DNA of 6,547 nt from Candidatus Omnitrophota bacterium. Lineage in GTDB: Bacteria > Omnitrophota > Gorgyraeia > Gygaellales > Profunditerraquicolaceae. A program made the position numbers and the translations under genes. Under the pieces are notes generated by a model. That model searched no databases and was not told the DNA's origin. It was given only the letters and a program-made list of their open reading frames with translations. Shown in pieces: positions 5,711 through 6,547 of the stretch (its first letter is position 1; each line of letters begins with the position of its first letter). The stretch covers positions 1 to 6,547 of the forward strand of contig JAFGET010000172.1 of the NCBI GenBank assembly GCA_016931435.1, read 5' to 3'.

Positions 5711-6069
5711 CCCTCCTCCTTTTTCAATTCTAATTCCAACCTGCTTCCGTCCCGCTCAAAAATTACTTTATCTCTTTGGATCCTTAAGACCTTATAACCT
5801 GCGACTGTCTCATCGGCCTTGACCACTTCGCCGTTTACGATGGCATAAGAAAAACCCCTGCCGTCATAGATTATACCCTCCAAAAACAACCCTTTATCCG
5901 ATTGATCTTCGTCTAATTTCAATAACCTGCCGTCCTGAGTGACCAGGGCGATAAAAGGGTTACGCCTGCCCCTGGAATCATACTTAAATCCCCCATGGGC
6001 AAAACAGAAAAGGCAAAAGGTAAAAAGCAAAAGGCAAAACCATAATACATGCGTTTTATTTTTTAACAT
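5707..6069 (-). CDS. pilP: PilP-like pilus alignment protein
   Basis: 120 residues. An N-terminal hydrophobic segment (8-24) acts as a signal peptide or membrane anchor. It is followed by the PilP hallmark FKYDSRGRRNPF (28-39) and a small beta domain at about 60-115 (LEGIIYDGRGFSYAIVNGEVV...VLRIQRDKVIFERDG). PilP binds PilN/PilO in the periplasm and its beta domain contacts the secretin N0 domain, linking inner and outer membrane parts. Classical PilP is an inner-membrane lipoprotein of about 170-180 residues; here the protein is short, and despite three cysteines in the hydrophobic segment (C12, C19, C22) none sits in a standard lipobox, so lipidation is uncertain. ATG 6069 is the only Met in the frame, overlapping the end of pilO by 14 nt; the stop overlaps the secretin start. 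The signal segment is encoded by heptamer repeats. It could equally be called MshK-like. Confidence 0.85.
   Translation of the reverse strand: MLKNKTHVLWFCLLLFTFCLFCFAHGGFKYDSRGRRNPFIALVTQDGRLLKLDEDQSDKGLFLEGIIYDGRGFSYAIVNGEVVKADETVAGYKVLRIQRDKVIFERDGSRLELELKKEEG
5711..5721 (-). promoter_or_regulatory. Strong ribosome binding site of the secretin gene
   Basis: The minus strand reads AAGGAGGAGGG directly before ATG 5710. This is a perfect AAGGAGG core with 4-nt spacing, or a slightly shifted GGAGG with shorter spacing. It lies within the last codons of pilP. No other start codon in the window has a comparable site, which fits a need for many secretin copies per PilO/PilP unit. Confidence 0.85.
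5998..6039 (-). repeat. Six tandem degenerate heptamers (plus-strand consensus GGCAAAA) within pilP
   Basis: Read on the plus strand, 42 nt divide exactly into GGCAAAA, CAGAAAA, GGCAAAA, GGTAAAA, AGCAAAA, GGCAAAA. Three units are identical and the others differ by one or two bases. The array begins exactly at PilP codon 11 and ends at codon 24, so it encodes the two seven-residue blocks FCLLLFT and FCLFCFA. Gain or loss of a unit would shift the pilP frame. Confidence 0.8.
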
Positions 6070-6547
6070 AGGTCTTAAGCAACAGGTTCACTTTCTGCTG
6101 AAAGGAATCTAAGGAAGCCGGGGCAATCTTCATATTTTCTACAAGGATAACCTGCTGGCATTCATCCAGTTCACTAAGGAATTTTCCTAGGTCATGATAC
6201 CCGCAGGATAGATCCATACCGATACCTAAGACGGAAAATTTTTTCAAACCCGCCACCGGCTCTTCCTTACCTTTAAAATTTCTGAGGGGCCTGATCTGCA
6301 TGATCTTTATATTATTATTATTTGCGATATTGGCAATCTCCTTAAGAAGCGCGGGGATCTCTTCTTCACTGATAACCCTTGTTTGGCGAAAGCCCTGCTC
6401 TAGGCCCCCGTCTTTTGTGCCTGAAGATCTCTTTATCGCGGTTAAATCCCTGTTTAAACCGTCGATATCTTTTTTGATCTTGGCTATTTTCAGCGATTTA
6501 TTTCTTATCCCCTGCGATTGTAAGCTCGCTAAAAAAACAAGGTCAAC
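6056..6547 (-). CDS. pilO: PilO-like inner-membrane pilus assembly protein, 5' end outside the window
   Basis: The reading frame is open from the window edge at 6547 to TAA at 6058-6056, giving 163 visible residues. ATG 6301 is internal and should not be taken as the start, because the 82 codons before it continue the PilO pattern. The visible part begins VDLVFLASLQSQ, probably just after or at the end of the N-terminal membrane helix. A coiled-coil-like stretch follows at about 19-40 (LKIAKIKKDIDGLNRDL). Next is IPALLKEIANIANNNNIKI (64-82) and the PilO ferredoxin-like domain with SCGYHDLGKFLSELDECQQVILVENMKI. PilO pairs with PilN and holds PilP in the periplasm. The usual PilO length of about 200 residues means some 30-50 residues are missing. 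Genes for PilM and PilN would be expected just upstream; that is inference. Its 3' end overlaps pilP by 14 nt. Confidence 0.88.
   Translation of the reverse strand, partial: VDLVFLASLQSQGIRNKSLKIAKIKKDIDGLNRDLTAIKRSSGTKDGGLEQGFRQTRVISEEEIPALLKEIANIANNNNIKIMQIRPLRNFKGKEEPVAGLKKFSVLGIGMDLSCGYHDLGKFLSELDECQQVILVENMKIAPASLDSFQQKVNLLLKTYVKK
6311..6322 (-). repeat. (AAT)4 trinucleotide run in pilO
   Basis: Four AAT codons in a row (ATT on the plus strand) encode N76-N79 of the visible PilO fragment, at the turn after a helix where similar proteins usually have a polar residue or two. The run is short and stays in frame; it may be simple slippage-derived expansion with no functional role. Confidence 0.7.

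Noticed and set aside
6056..6301. An 81-aa gene starting at ATG 6301
   Set aside because: The frame is open upstream to the window edge and the upstream codons encode the expected PilO helix and coiled coil, so ATG 6301 is an internal methionine.
1..6547. CRISPR array, insertion sequence, toxin-antitoxin or defence system
   Set aside because: No spaced direct repeats, transposase motifs, terminal inverted repeats or defence domains were seen on either strand.

Overview
All recognisable genes lie on the minus strand, so the window reads from its right edge (position 6547) to its left. The sequence suggests an uncultivated diderm bacterium. A secretin with a signal peptide implies an outer membrane, and a pilO-pilP-secretin block together with an MshM/ExeA-type AAA+ ATPase is a type IV pilus/MSHA-like or type II secretion-like assembly locus. 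The combination of gene styles (short AAA+ ATPase, minimal secretin, degenerate HD-GYP protein, RNase G) is reminiscent of Candidatus Omnitrophota, but that is an impression from family resemblance and no search was run.

Layout in transcription order: a PilO-like protein (5' end outside the window, stop at 6056); a PilP-like protein (6069-5707) overlapping pilO by 14 nt; a 509-aa PilQ/MshL-type secretin (5710-4181) coupled to pilP through an ATGA overlap; a 103-aa short form of the radical-SAM-linked DUF2344/TIGR03936 family (4177-3866); an RNase E/G-family endoribonuclease (3862-2420); an MshM/ExeA-like AAA+ ATPase (2377-1556); an HD-GYP-like protein with several active-site replacements (1532-441); an elongator-type tRNA with anticodon CAT (432-356) starting 8 nt after the HD stop codon; and a 79-aa helical protein (266-27). 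Gaps between protein genes are -14, -4, 3, 3, 42 and 23 nt. From pilO to the HD gene, and probably through the tRNA, this looks like one transcription unit. No convincing terminator was found inside it.

Functionally, PilO and PilP form the inner-membrane/periplasmic alignment complex that docks to the secretin, and the MshM-like ATPase is a familiar companion of such systems. The HD-GYP-like protein may be a regulatory or c-di-GMP-related add-on. RNase G and DUF2344 are housekeeping genes (RNA processing; tRNA/ribosome-related radical SAM partner) set inside the pilus block. The tRNA with no room for its own terminator or intergenic promoter would need endonucleolytic release from the mRNA, the kind of job done by the RNase encoded in the same unit.

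The most notable non-gene signals are six consecutive degenerate heptamers encoding the hydrophobic core of the PilP signal segment, an A19-U56 replacement of the near-universal G19-C56 tertiary pair in the tRNA, a 22-bp imperfect palindrome abutting the ATPase start codon, and three successive genes (secretin, DUF2344, rng) in the same frame separated by one stop codon plus one sense codon each. I did not find a clearly new defence or mobile system. There is no gene-free stretch longer than 89 nt between annotated genes.
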